Assembly: GCF_051020765.1 (NCBI RefSeq)
Contig: NC_134939.1
Location: 14,315,203-14,379,202, forward strand
DNA length: 64,000 nucleotides
Origin: Lasioglossum baleicum
Lineage: Eukaryota > Arthropoda > Insecta > Hymenoptera > Halictidae
Reading direction: 5' to 3'
This document shows positions 51,284 to 62,457 of this stretch, one piece after another (position 1 is the first letter of the stretch; each line of letters opens with the position of its first letter). Position numbers and translations under genes: made by a program. Below the pieces are notes generated by a model. The model saw nothing but the letters and a program-made list of their open reading frames with translations. It ran no database searches and was not told where the DNA came from.

Positions 51284-53112
51284 TTGCCTGAAAAGTTTTT
51301 TTTCGCAGTACCTATAGTTCGATCCTTGACCTGAGTTACTCTACACTTTTTCTTGAACAAGATAACCTTTGGTACAGTGTCATTGAGTGGATTCATAAAT
51401 AATAGTGCTGTCACTCTTCCATTCATATATCTTTTGCAGAAAATTATATTTAACACGCAAGATGACCAAAAAAGGTTTTTTTTCTCGCGAGAGAAGTACA
51501 TATGTATAATAAAGACGTTCTGCAAGATGCTACGCAAACTTTCCGAGCGATATGATTAAGTGACGTAATACCGCTTCAAGAACTGTTATATTAATAATGC
51601 TGTTATTAAGCTTTTTACGGTGAATTATGTAGCAGTTATTCAAAATAAATACCACGTTGTAGTACACCGGTGTAATTTCATTTCCATTTTCCAGCAAATG
51701 TCAAGAAATAAATCCCACAAATGCAGCTTTCATTCGTTGATTGTGAAAACATGAGTAAGATAATACTTAAAAGCTATTCGTTGAGGACTGTGCTTCTATA
51801 TCTATGTATATCAAATGGCGGCGTAACCGGTTGCCATTTCAGCAGTAATTCATTAGTTATTATGTATTAAAGTATGCAGCAGATGTTCAGAAGTAGATAC
51901 TTTTGGTGGGGAAACCCACAGTAGACCGTATCCTTATTCAAAAGTTCAGTATTTGATGACCCATTTTCCTAAAGAGACGGGAGTTGCAATTTTAATCAAA
52001 AGACTGCGTTTTCCTATGAAAATATTATTGTAAATAAATTGAAAGCACGATTCTTCTTCATACACCCTTTTGATAAAACATTTAAATGGTAAATAAATTG
52101 ATAAAAAGTATGAAAGGTTATTTTTCAAAATAATAATGAAGAAATTATACCGAATCATTTTAAGTCGTTCGATTGTTGTTCACACTGAAGGAAAGTACTA
52201 TACCTAAAAATTATAATCTAAACGAGATTGGATAATAAATATCATGGAGCGAAAATTAGTTTCAATAGAGATTCTCTTTAGAGAATATTTATATGACTAG
52301 AATAAAGAAGATTTTAAGTTTGAGATTTTCGACACTTCAAAATTTAACAGAAGCAATAACTTTACTCGAATCACTGCTGTTTAAGATTAATTCCATAGTT
52401 GTCTTGTATCACTCATGCTAATAATACATTTGAGACCCCCTATCATCACTGGTAACAAATTAGTACGATTTAAAATTGTTTCAATTGTTACGTGTGGTTT
52501 TACATCATTATAATTTTTATGAAAGTTTTTGGTATCGGTATCATTGCTCTCGGCGGTAGATTTAAATTGATAGTGCAAGTAATTACGTTGCGGAATTAAC
52601 GTCAATTGTAATAACCACTAATTAACAGTCATTTAGTAGGACAGCGTGAAAGGTGGTGGAAATGTATGCGTTTAATAAAACTGTCAATATACCACGACTT
52701 CCCATATTTATGGTCTATGCTCACGCATCGTTAATCGTACACACGTCCTTAGAAATTAATAATCGTGTAACAATGGAAACAGGGCAGCACTTCAGCGACA
52801 GTAAATACAATTTTGATAAAACAATGAGGATTGCGAATTGGGGATTGTTGGGTTATTGGAACAACGATTGAATTCAGTTATTTATCCTAAAAATAATAAG
52901 ATTTGAAGTTAAACCGTTTTTAGGAAAAACATTTAATTGAATTTATAATGTATTTATTAATATAATAAAAGATACATTTTAGAACTTTTGTTTCTTTATA
53001 GAAAAGTATAATTATATCATAATCCAAAGTCGACTGCCTATAGTTCTCTGTATTTAATCAAAACTATGAATCATTTAGATTACAATACTTTTATATTAGA
53101 TAACACTTTTGT

Positions 53113-53269
53113 ATTAGAAAATTATTTATAAAACCAAATTTTTATCAAACCACAATGAAATATAATCATAGAAGCAATCACTTTTATATTATTAATAGAT
53201 TGCTTCTATTATTATTATATATTTCATTGTGGTTTGATAAAAATTTGATTTCATAAATAATTTTCAGAT
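53113..53269. repeat. 157-bp AT-rich foldback
   Basis: TTAGAAAATTATTTATAAAA...CACAATGAAATATA and AGAAGCAATC (53113-53179) are inverted at 53198-53269, around an 18-bp loop. The right arm carries a few extra TTA units. Probably a MITE; no second copy was noticed. Confidence 0.8.
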
Positions 53270-54308
53270 TAAGCACAAAACACGTGACTGATAAAATACA
53301 CGAGACGATAAGACAACGACTAAAGGAAGAAAAGATAGAAAAAATGAATGATACTAATAAAGAATCAGTCAGTCACTCGAGCAATCGTACAAATAGACAA
53401 ATCAATTAATCAATTATACCAAAGAAAATAAATTAATTAATCCAATATACTAATAAGTGATCCAATAAAAAAAAAGGATAAGTCATCGAATCGTACAATA
53501 CATACAAGAAAAATCACAGTACTCAACGCTTTTTATTATATTTTTCTTCAAATATAAATAATATTTGTGTTTGCATCGAAAGGTTTCCGATATAAATCAC
53601 AAAAAATATGGTCCAAGTATTCTCAGCCATAAAATAATCAAGATAGACTATACCGAAACGGTAGAATAGCGTTGCACGCTTATGCTACGTATCCGGAGGA
53701 GCAGGTCTTATATCTGTGCTTCACTTTCGAGTAGTCTTCCGCGAATCTTACTTTCCAGAATAGCAGTAAAAAATATTGGGGAGCAAACTATGGAAGAGTT
53801 TTGCCCTCCGGTCTCTGCCACTTAGAAGGGAAATCTACGATCAGGACGAGCGCTTCTTTTATGAAACCCGGAATCTGAGGTGATAGTCCATGACGCGGCC
53901 CTTCGGCTTATGGCTAAAGTTGAGAACACCATTCTCGTTTAGTACAAGCAAGCGAACACCTTAAAATATTTAATACCCGGAGCCATTCCTTTTCAGTAAT
54001 GGTAGAACGTTAGCAATTAAGGAAGCATCTCTGTGCAACAGCTTTAAATACAGACTACTTTCATTAATTTCTCCCGAGAAAACTGGTCAATGCCAGCATT
54101 TATATTTAAAGGAATAAAAGATTGTTTTACTTTGATATTCTGTATTTCGACCTCTTGTCCAACGTCAATCGTTGGAGCAGTTTGGATCACAGTCGTCAAA
54201 AAATGAAACTAAATTACTAAACTAAATTTAAGGCACCCTTAAATTACTTAATTAGTTGACGCTGAGATTACACTTGCTTCTACGTATAAACTGCTATACA
54301 AACGAATG

Positions 54309-54563
54309 TGAAAGGGATGATTCCTGAAGTTATTTCAAGTAACTTTTTCCTTTGCGAAAACGTTCTCCGCGACATCGTTGAGGAGTTATTAAAGAAAAAC
54401 ACGGACCAATTAGAGCGCGGCTACAGCAGACGGATTCCAGTTCGGCCAATGCTAACGCCACACTGAACGGAACCTGTCACCGAGCCGGAATCCGAAAAGC
54501 CGGAACGGAATTAATAATTCCTTAACGAAGACGCGCAGAAAATTTTCCGGGATCACCCTTTCC
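54309..54563. mobile_element. 255-bp GAAAGGGATGATTCC-family MITE
   Basis: Left end GAAAGGGATGATTCC and right end GGGATCACCCTTTCC are inverted. CGCGGACCAATTAGAGCG-like sequence and the GTTCGGCCAATGCTAACG and CCTGTCACCGAGCC blocks match the copy at 26163. No target duplication was confirmed. Confidence 0.8.
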
Positions 54564-56868
54564 AACGAAATACAACATTTTTGGGACACTCTGCATACAT
54601 GGGGTATCCATATTATTTTCTTGAAACATTATTCTGTGTACATTAGGTTAGTTAATATTAGATTAATTCACATACTGAACATCTAACATTGAGTACAGAT
54701 AAAGAAATGATAAACATTGGTGCTCAACGCCAGTACATTGAAATGTAATAAACTAGAATGTATGTTATGTAATCATAAATAACGTGCACAACAAGCGGCC
54801 AATTTTTCTTCAATCTACATGTAGAAAAAGCACGTGACTTATGGGTGCCCCTAATATACACAGAATAGTGTTTCAAGAAGATAACATTCGAAATCCAAGT
54901 CGACAAAGTAGTTTTTGGGTTATCATGCCCATCAATTTCGACCACGTAATTTCAAGAAAAGGACCGTTTAAAGTTTCGAAAGAAGTTTGAACAGAGTCCA
55001 GATAAAAATCGATCTAAAAAGTTAATCTATTATTCAGGTCCATAAAGAAAATGTCTACCTCTTTCTCGGTAAGTGGATCACTTCTCCAATTTCACGAGCA
55101 GAATGTGATTCTCTTTGCTTCTCCCTAAGCTACAATGCTCTGGCCTCGATGGCCGTTTCTCATTATGGGAATCGGCGAATATTTTGCATTGTTACCCAAT
55201 TACAATGCCCATCGTTTCCACCAGTTCAAGGATAGGATAAAAGCCATCGTTGAATATTGCACCGGCCGGATAAGAGGCAATTTCAATCGTTTTAGAAGCG
55301 TAGCGTGGTCGGGATGCTTTGAAGCCAGACGTCAAACGGTTTCGTTGAGATAAAACCTTCATTGGAATTCCGTGCAAATCCATCTAAACACTTTCCCATC
55401 GGATTATATAATATTTCTGGGCGCATGATTTCGCACATGTTGGAAATATGAGCGGAGCACAAACTTGTCAAGTTTTCCACTGATTTCTGCAATTATTAAA
55501 TCTATCATTTTTCACATGGTATCATTAACCCCTTGCCCTATCTTAACGCGAGCCACACTCGTCATGAAGATTTTCAACAAAGTCTTAACACACGAATGCT
55601 ACGCCTTTCTTCTGCACTGAAATAAAATTTGACTCGTTTGGAATCAATATTTAAGCATTAAAAGAAATGTATTATATTAACACGAACTGTATGATGTGTC
55701 GAGCCCCGACGCATTGCACTAAATGAACTCTGTAACCTTTTGGGAGAATGTCTTTTAATGCTTGGGACTTTATTTACACATTATACATGCAGTAGGCTGT
55801 ACGAGTAAAAAGCAGTATGCTTTTTTATCTTGTTAATAAGCACTAGTCAGCAGAAATGCATACAAAAGCCTTCTATGTATATGTATTTAGGCACAGAGGG
55901 GGGATAAGATATTTCAAGTGAATGTTTCTTTTGAAGTCACACGCATGGAATACGTAGGACTGCAACGATTTATTCAAGTCGCACGACAAAAGCACCGTGT
56001 ACATCTTCGTCACCGACTAAACACCTACCGCGGATTCCTTCTGCGGATTCAAGGAAGAAATGGTCACAGAAAAAGCAATCAGCGTCGTCATTGTCTTCCG
56101 TTCGTAAATCTCTATTCCTCTTCTAACGAACTCTTTTGTTTCCTCTTGCTCGGCTTGATGTTCGAGTATTTTTTTCGTAAAAATATTGTGCTTACTCTGG
56201 AAGCTTTCCACCATTTCCACGGTGGAGTCCTCACTCCCATACGCAATATCCATAAGGACTGAATGATAATTATTTCCATTCTTCGTAAATAACCTCTCCT
56301 AGTGTAGAGACATTCTGAAATATTTGTGGATAGGAAAACGAAAGGTTTACCAATTGAACGCGATATAGTTTAACTTCGATTCTACTTTATTTTAATAATA
56401 TCATTCTTGATTTATCATGAAATAATAACACATACATATGTATGTATTAATATGTGTAAGCATTTTATGAAAGAATGATGTGTTCTGAACACAAAAAAAT
56501 TGGTGGCCCTCGAAACCTAGTACAACATACGAAAATATTAAGAAATATAAACGATAACATTTTGTACGTATGTATTGCTGCGGACGAAAACCAGCCATGT
56601 ACTAATTACTGCGGATTAGAATTCGAAATAAGCATACGAGAACAAACTACATACGTATCTAAGCATTAATTTTTATTACATTTGAAATAGATAAACCTTT
56701 TATCAATTTTAACTCTGTGGTATGATGTCACATAAATAAATACGTAGATACATTAACTAACTACAAGCACATACTGTATAAGGAAATTTATTTAATCATT
56801 TTCAATGTATGTTATTCAAAATAAGCAGTCAATTAATTGGAAGTGGTACATTTAGTATTCTTTATGAC

Positions 56869-57054
56869 TAGGCAGCGGATTTTATGCATTTATGACAGAA
56901 ACGAATAGGTATAATTCAAAACTGTAAACAAATTAAAGGAATTTGAATATATACTGTTATCTTAGTTTCTATTTCATAAATTCATGGATCTCTATTTCAC
57001 TCCAGGTTGTTGCAAATCAGAAAATGTTTATCTTTCATAAAGATCCGCGGTCTA
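56869..57054. mobile_element. 186-bp CTGCGGAT-family MITE
   Basis: Left TAGGCAGCGGATTTTATGC and right CATAAAGATCCGCGGTCTA, with the interior blocks ACGAATAGGTATAATTCAAA and TCTATTTCACTCCAGGTTG shared with the 31072 and 27721 copies. Its two ends and body tie the differently shaped family members together. Confidence 0.8.
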
Positions 57055-58910
57055 TTTATTGCGATGTGTTTTAGAAAATTGTATTATTATTTACATATAC
57101 ATATATATATACTCTTGCAAATGCAAATGGTTCACGTTCTTTTCACTGATTTGATTGACGATTTGATTGATGAATGTTTGTTAAAACATCGTAATTTATG
57201 TTGTTCCCGATCACATCAGCTCGATCATTATTTTAATCTATTCAAATCGACTCGTACACATCGCGTCACATTGTAGGAGATACTGATCTTACCGTAATAT
57301 CTTTTCATTCATTAACGTGTTTTCACGATACAACTACATTAACTTAGGTAATTTATTTGCCAGAGCTTCATGTCCCGTCGATAGCAATTGGCGGTATCAG
57401 TATGCTGTAATCTTGTAAGCCAGACGCAGCCTGTGATTACATTCTGCGAATGTTATATGTTCCGTGTATACATACGAACGGAGGTAAGAAATTAATAATG
57501 GGACGGTCCGCTTAAAATAGGCATGAGTCACGTATGACGTTTCGTGTATGAGAATGTGAACCCAATACGCTGAATGGAGCGAACATGCACGCGTGCATAC
57601 ATACCTATCTATTATGTATACGCACATAATTACAATTTTTCATTACCTACGTCCAGCCGCGACAAAACGATGCGGCTATATCGTATTCTCAGTCGATTTA
57701 AATCAATTCTCAGACGATTGAAATAAAATATCTCATAAATCTGACGAAGCGTATTTGCCACGGTGAATAAAACATAAGAGAACGAATGCTCTGGATAGAA
57801 CACTAGATCAAGCAGCATGTTATGATCATCAAATACTATAATTACGTAGAATTACCTTTTTCCAATCTTTTTCCATCATCTAATCAGGAATCTTCATACA
57901 TACACATATGTATTTATTTCGAAAATAAAGCGTCATATGAATAAATTTTATTCTACATTTTCGATTCAATTTTTCCCGTAGCATCACCCCCTACTCGCTT
58001 GTACCACCAGTTACGGGACACCCTGTATAATAGTACGTTCACTTTTGATCGTACACAGTTTGATTAGCTGTCGAAACTTGGGCGCATTACTTTTCTATTT
58101 TCTCTCTTAAAACGCCACGAAGAAGAAACGATCCGATCTAGTTGATATTATAAGCGAAACGCGTTGTTAAGTGGGGGTCAAATAAACGGCAAACATTTAG
58201 AAATCCCTTGCAACACAGCGTCGAGTTTCGCAACAGTTTATCTTGGGCTCTGATCATAGTATAAATCGCCGGCCGAAATGCTTGTTCAAAGTAATTATAC
58301 AATTAAGGTGTTAAATGGAAATGGAACTGATACGTAAATGGTGAGATAAGTTGCGTCGATGCAGCGTTGCAGCGTAGCTGGGTATAACTTAATTGAATAA
58401 ATTGTTCGTCGCTGCGACATACGTAAACTAAGTACGAAATAATTGCAATCGAGAACACGGTTAAGTAATTGCGCCCTGCTAGTTCAGCTGAATGCGAGAG
58501 CAAGAGAGAGAGAGAGGAAGAGAGAATAACCATGTTACTGTGTAAGGGAGATAGACGTTAAATATACTTTTCGTGCGGCTGTTTATACATTCATTATCAT
58601 TAGCGCGATACTCGGATAATTGCGGAAAGAGATTATACGAACTGTTACGATATATTCGTCCGCGTATGTTTCCGTCCGTTGGCAACGCGATGGCGAGACA
58701 AATAAACTGTGTACACACACAAACGTGGAAAATATTAAAAGATGTGGCCAGATTAGCGCGATACGTTTATTATCCGTAAAGATTATTATCGGACATAAAA
58801 TCCGTTTGCTTGAAAAATATGATCTGTCACCTTCGTGTGGACGCAATATAACTTGTTTACAACCCTTTTAACCCTCCGTACGCTAGAGTCATTCGTGACC
58901 AGTCGCGGTA

Positions 58911-59084
58911 GCAGCAATGTCTCCAGACCGGGGAAATTGAGGGGAATACAATTACCCTCTCTCTGTCATTACCGGTTCAGTCACGTGACATTGTCGTGCA
59001 TGTGTCACATTGCCACGTGACTAATCCGCTAATGACAGAGAGATGGTAACTGTACTCCCCTCAATTTCTTCAATCTGGCAACGC
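58911..59084. mobile_element. Foldback repeat of the GAATTGAGGGGAAT family
   Basis: The left arm 58911-58994 (AAATTGAGGGGAATACAATT, CTCTCTCTGTCATTACCGG, TCACGTGACATTG) is inverted at 59005-59084. A TTTTAACCCTCCG just upstream (58866-58880) may be an unrelated TTAA-type end. Contains paired CACGTGAC sites. Confidence 0.75.
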
Positions 59085-59089
59085 TGCTC

Positions 59090-59170
59090 TCGAGCCAGAT
59101 CAGGGAAATTGACTCGCGAATTGAGGGGAATGCAGTTACCCTCTCCCTGCAATTACGCGGGTTAATGACG
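59090..59170 (+). repeat. Third, single-arm copy of the GAATTGAGGGGAAT family
   Basis: GGGAAATTGACTCGCGAATTG, then AGGGGAATGCAGTTACCCTC and TCCCTGCAATTACGCGGGTT align with one arm of the adjacent foldback, so three arms stand in a row. Confidence 0.65.
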
Positions 59171-59306
59171 ACGCAGATGCAACGCGAATTAGGTGTGCGA
59201 TGAGCGTCACGTGGGAGACAAGTCTTAATCCGACGACGTTGGGTAGCGGTGAGGATAAACGACAAAACTCGAGCTACCGTGTATGCATTGGTGAACTATC
59301 AACGCA

Positions 59307-59445
59307 CAGTGGGGTATTTGGCCATTTTAGCGCGCCAAAACTATTGCAGTGTTATTAATAGTCTGAAGATCATAATATTATATATCGTTGAATTCGTCTT
59401 AACATTATCAAATCAAGAATACAATTTAATGTTTAAAAAATCGAA
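59307..59445 (+). mobile_element. Truncated copy of the CAGTGGGGTA element
   Basis: Begins CAGTGGGGTATTTGGCC and shares ATAATATTATATATCGTTGA, ATTCGTCTTAACATTATCAA and TTTAAAAAATCGAA with the inverted right half of the 50578-51283 element. The far end is absent. Confidence 0.75.
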
Positions 59446-60105
59446 GAGATCTTGTTTTTTTCTTTTAAACAAATTTTTGCAAAGTTTTATATGTATATTG
59501 CAGATTATACCTATGTAAATACTGTTAAACTTTTATTTGGAACATTTTTTCGTCAGATTCAGAGAAATTACTATTGCAAACAAATTTCACGCATAGCTGT
59601 GGTAAAGATTTAAACACAAAAGTTTAAATAAGAAAATCATAGTTTTACATATTTACATTTGGCTTATTAATTTGGATTATTAATGAATAAATTCGAAAGA
59701 ACGACAGATGGATTGAAATGATAAGTGTGATCGCTCTCTGAGAATTAATCTAATCGAGTACAGTGTGGTTCTTTTGAATTCTTTTATACATATACGGAAC
59801 AATGCGATGGGTTGAAAGCTAATCGACATTGAGAAGTGGGGTGGGGGGGATAAGAAATGCAAGAAGTAAAGAGAAATTAATTGCAACATTTCACCTAATT
59901 GCAACGTTTAATAGAAGCTCGCGCGGGAAGCTGAAACGATACCGCAAAAACAGCAAAAGAGCTAATGAATGACGTTGAACTGAGTCTATGTTAGGTACGG
60001 AAGGTGATAAGAAACAGAGAAAGAAACTAGTGGAGAGCGAACAGGCAGTGTAAGAGAATCATAATAACCATATTAAATTAACACATTGGGGGCGAGGTTC
60101 GTATA

Positions 60106-60400
60106 CAGTCGGGGGCAAAATTAACTGCCTGCTCTGTAAACATTAATAACTTTTTAAAAATTGCATCGCACTCGTTGACTTTTCTTGCGATGTTAGAAGC
60201 ATTAGTTTACTAGGTGATGTGTGAAAAATTCTGTTTTAATTATTTATAACTTTTTTATCTGTGTCTATAATGAAAATTTCGTACATTTCGTAGATCTATG
60301 TAAGTTGTACGTATAAGCACAAGGTTTCATCGAAATCGGTTGATGCATAGAAAAGCTGTTGTAACATTTTCTGCCATTTTTAATTAGTCATAGCTCGTAG
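60106..60400 (+). mobile_element. Degenerate mariner-type non-autonomous element (copy 2)
   Basis: Begins CAGTCGGGGGCAAAATTAAC after a TA at 60104-60105. It then shares AATAACTTTTTAAAAATTG, TATAACTTTTTTATCTG, TCGTAGATCTATGT and GAAATCGGTTGATGC in order with the - strand copy at 19.2-19.5 kb. The right end was not identified. No open frame is recognisable. Confidence 0.65.
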
Positions 60401-61661
60401 CAACCTTCGATCGATTTCGTCGAAACTTGCTTGCATCTAGAAAAGGCATATTTTAAATGGTTGGCAGTGACCTGTATTTTTTTCTTCGCAATTTCGACCA
60501 ATGGTAATTTTTAATTACAATTTTTTTTAATATATTGCAGCGATCGTAGAACACACCGTGAGAACATTAACTTCGTCTTTACATAATAAAACTACTTATC
60601 TTCACATGTGCAGAATAGAGATTACTGCAATTTCACTGCATTCATGTTTTGAACTTGACCTCTTCGTATGTAAAACAGAAATCTCTGCTTAATTAACTTA
60701 ATGACATTTGATCGCACAACTGATTGATGACATTTACAAACATCTTACGATCTTCCGCCTCTCGGGCGACGACATCGTATGATAGATTCACTGTTTGCAC
60801 ATAAGGTACTCAATGGCGTCGTTATTTGTCCCGGGATTCTATCGCGTCTTGAATTAAGTGCAGTCGTACATGCATATACGTTCCCTTCGAGACATCAGTT
60901 TCTTTTTGAGCCAACAAATTTCGAGGCCTCTTTGTTTGTTAAAAATATGAGACAATATACCAATCATGGTTCTCAGTCCACAAAATTGTTTTCATCCCTC
61001 CAAGGGAAATAATAGCAAATAATTTAGTGAGTACTGACTAAAGTTGCATAAAAGTTCCTTCTTGTACATACAATTTTCGTGAATATTGCTTGCAATTTTT
61101 ATATAAAACATTGGCGGGTTCTTTCTACATATATCAAATGAAAATTTCTAAAATTATAGTACAAATGAGTTCGAGACAATGTTACAAAATCGGAATGTAT
61201 CGTTTACTTGAAAAAATGTTTTATAATTCGCAAGTTCCTTCATCCGAACAAGGCATGTCTCCCTATTATGTATATCGAACGAAAGGGGCTATATTCCTAT
61301 AACAAATTTAGTAGAGTAATTTATATGCAGATTATGAAAGATCGTGGCAATCTATGCCTTGCGGGGTGTAGCTGAAAACGAAATGAAGTGAAATGTTCCA
61401 TCGGAGTTATCTCGGGATTTCATTGTGAATAATGTGCTGGTGGAATACCTATCTATGGAATATCATCGCGGATAGTATTCGAAAAAATCGATTCCAAGAG
61501 TTCAATGTACCAACCGGCTTTATAAAATATAGTGCGGGAAAAAGAACCTGGTCTAACGAACCACGACCGATCCAGAGGAGTCTATATCCGTGGCTATCAT
61601 TCATCTAGCAAACGCTGGTAAACGCGACAATCGAACCACTATAATTCGGAAACTTCTATGC

Positions 61662-61765
61662 ACAGTGAACCACAGTAATATTCGGACACTTTTAAAAGAA
61701 CGATAACTTTTCAAATATCATATCTAGGAATTTTTTGAGAAGTTAGAATAATCAATTTAGAATTA
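61662..61765 (+). mobile_element. Truncated copy 3 of the mariner-type family
   Basis: ACAGTGAACCACAGTAATATT, then CGGACACTTTT and GATAACTTTTCAAATAT match the first 100 bp of the - strand copy ending at 19523. It breaks off near 61765, next to a fragment of the CTGCGGAT family. Confidence 0.6.
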
Positions 61766-61912
61766 AAACAGAATTAAAACAGAATATTAAAACAGAATAA
61801 CAAATATTATTAAACTACATATTAAACACATTAAGAAGGAATATAAATGTTTAGTTTACTACAGTTCGTTGCAATTCAGATGGAACATTTTTATTTTGTA
61901 TACATTTTTTTC
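61766..61912 (+). mobile_element. CTGCGGAT-family fragment
   Basis: TTAGTTTACTACAGTTCGTTG, CAATTCAGATGGAACATTTT and TATTTTGTATACA correspond to the right interior of the family (compare TTGCAATCAAGTTAGAACAA at 62410). Neither terminus is intact. Confidence 0.5.
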
Positions 61913-62374
61913 AATTCTTTTGCTTAAATCTTACTATAAAACGGTCATAAACTCTTTATTTATATGTATAATATATTATATAATGTATAAATGTATTATA
62001 TGTACTTTATTTATACAATACATTTATACTCGTCATCAAATGACGCTAACAGGTTAAATTGTTAATGCATTGGTAATTCAATGCATCGATATCGCATTCA
62101 ACGTGTTAACCAATATGTAATAAGTGATATAAACGATATTCAAACATATTTCTCTGCACATGACGTTTCTATAATAATGTATGGAGAATGGGGAAACATT
62201 CTAGATTATCCATTACTGTATTTAACATGAATTCATATATCAACTAATAATTTTCACATTAAATGTAACCTGCTCTTTGAATTTAAATTATGCAAAAGTT
62301 TATCGATTGTTCTCAATGGACATCAATGTCACAACAAACGCCATAAAAAAACAAATGCAAAAAAAAGGTACTTT

Positions 62375-62457
62375 TCTAGTTAAAAAAGTTAAAAGTTATC
62401 TTACATTTCTTGCAATCAAGTTAGAACAATTTTATTTTGCATAAAATCCACAGTCTA
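62375..62457 (+). mobile_element. CTGCGGAT-family right-end fragment
   Basis: TTGCAATCAAGTTAGAACAA, then TTTTGCATAAAATCCACAGT ending CTA at 62457. The left half is not recognisable. Confidence 0.6.

Noticed and set aside
32385..55560. TTAACCCCTTGC at 55527 and its inverted counterpart near 32395, suggesting one piggyBac-type element
   Set aside because: They are 23 kb apart and no matching second end was found near either, so no element could be delimited.
56017..56253. - strand frame that vaguely suggested an odorant-receptor fragment
   Set aside because: Only a loose resemblance from memory; no diagnostic motif, no adjacent receptor exons and no clear splice sites.
3282..58030. Scattered ACAGGGTGTC/GACACCCTGTA motifs (about 3283, 6203, 20187, 29972 and 58017)
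   Set aside because: They look like the common insect transposon tip, but I could not pair ends or define boundaries, so they are not listed as elements.
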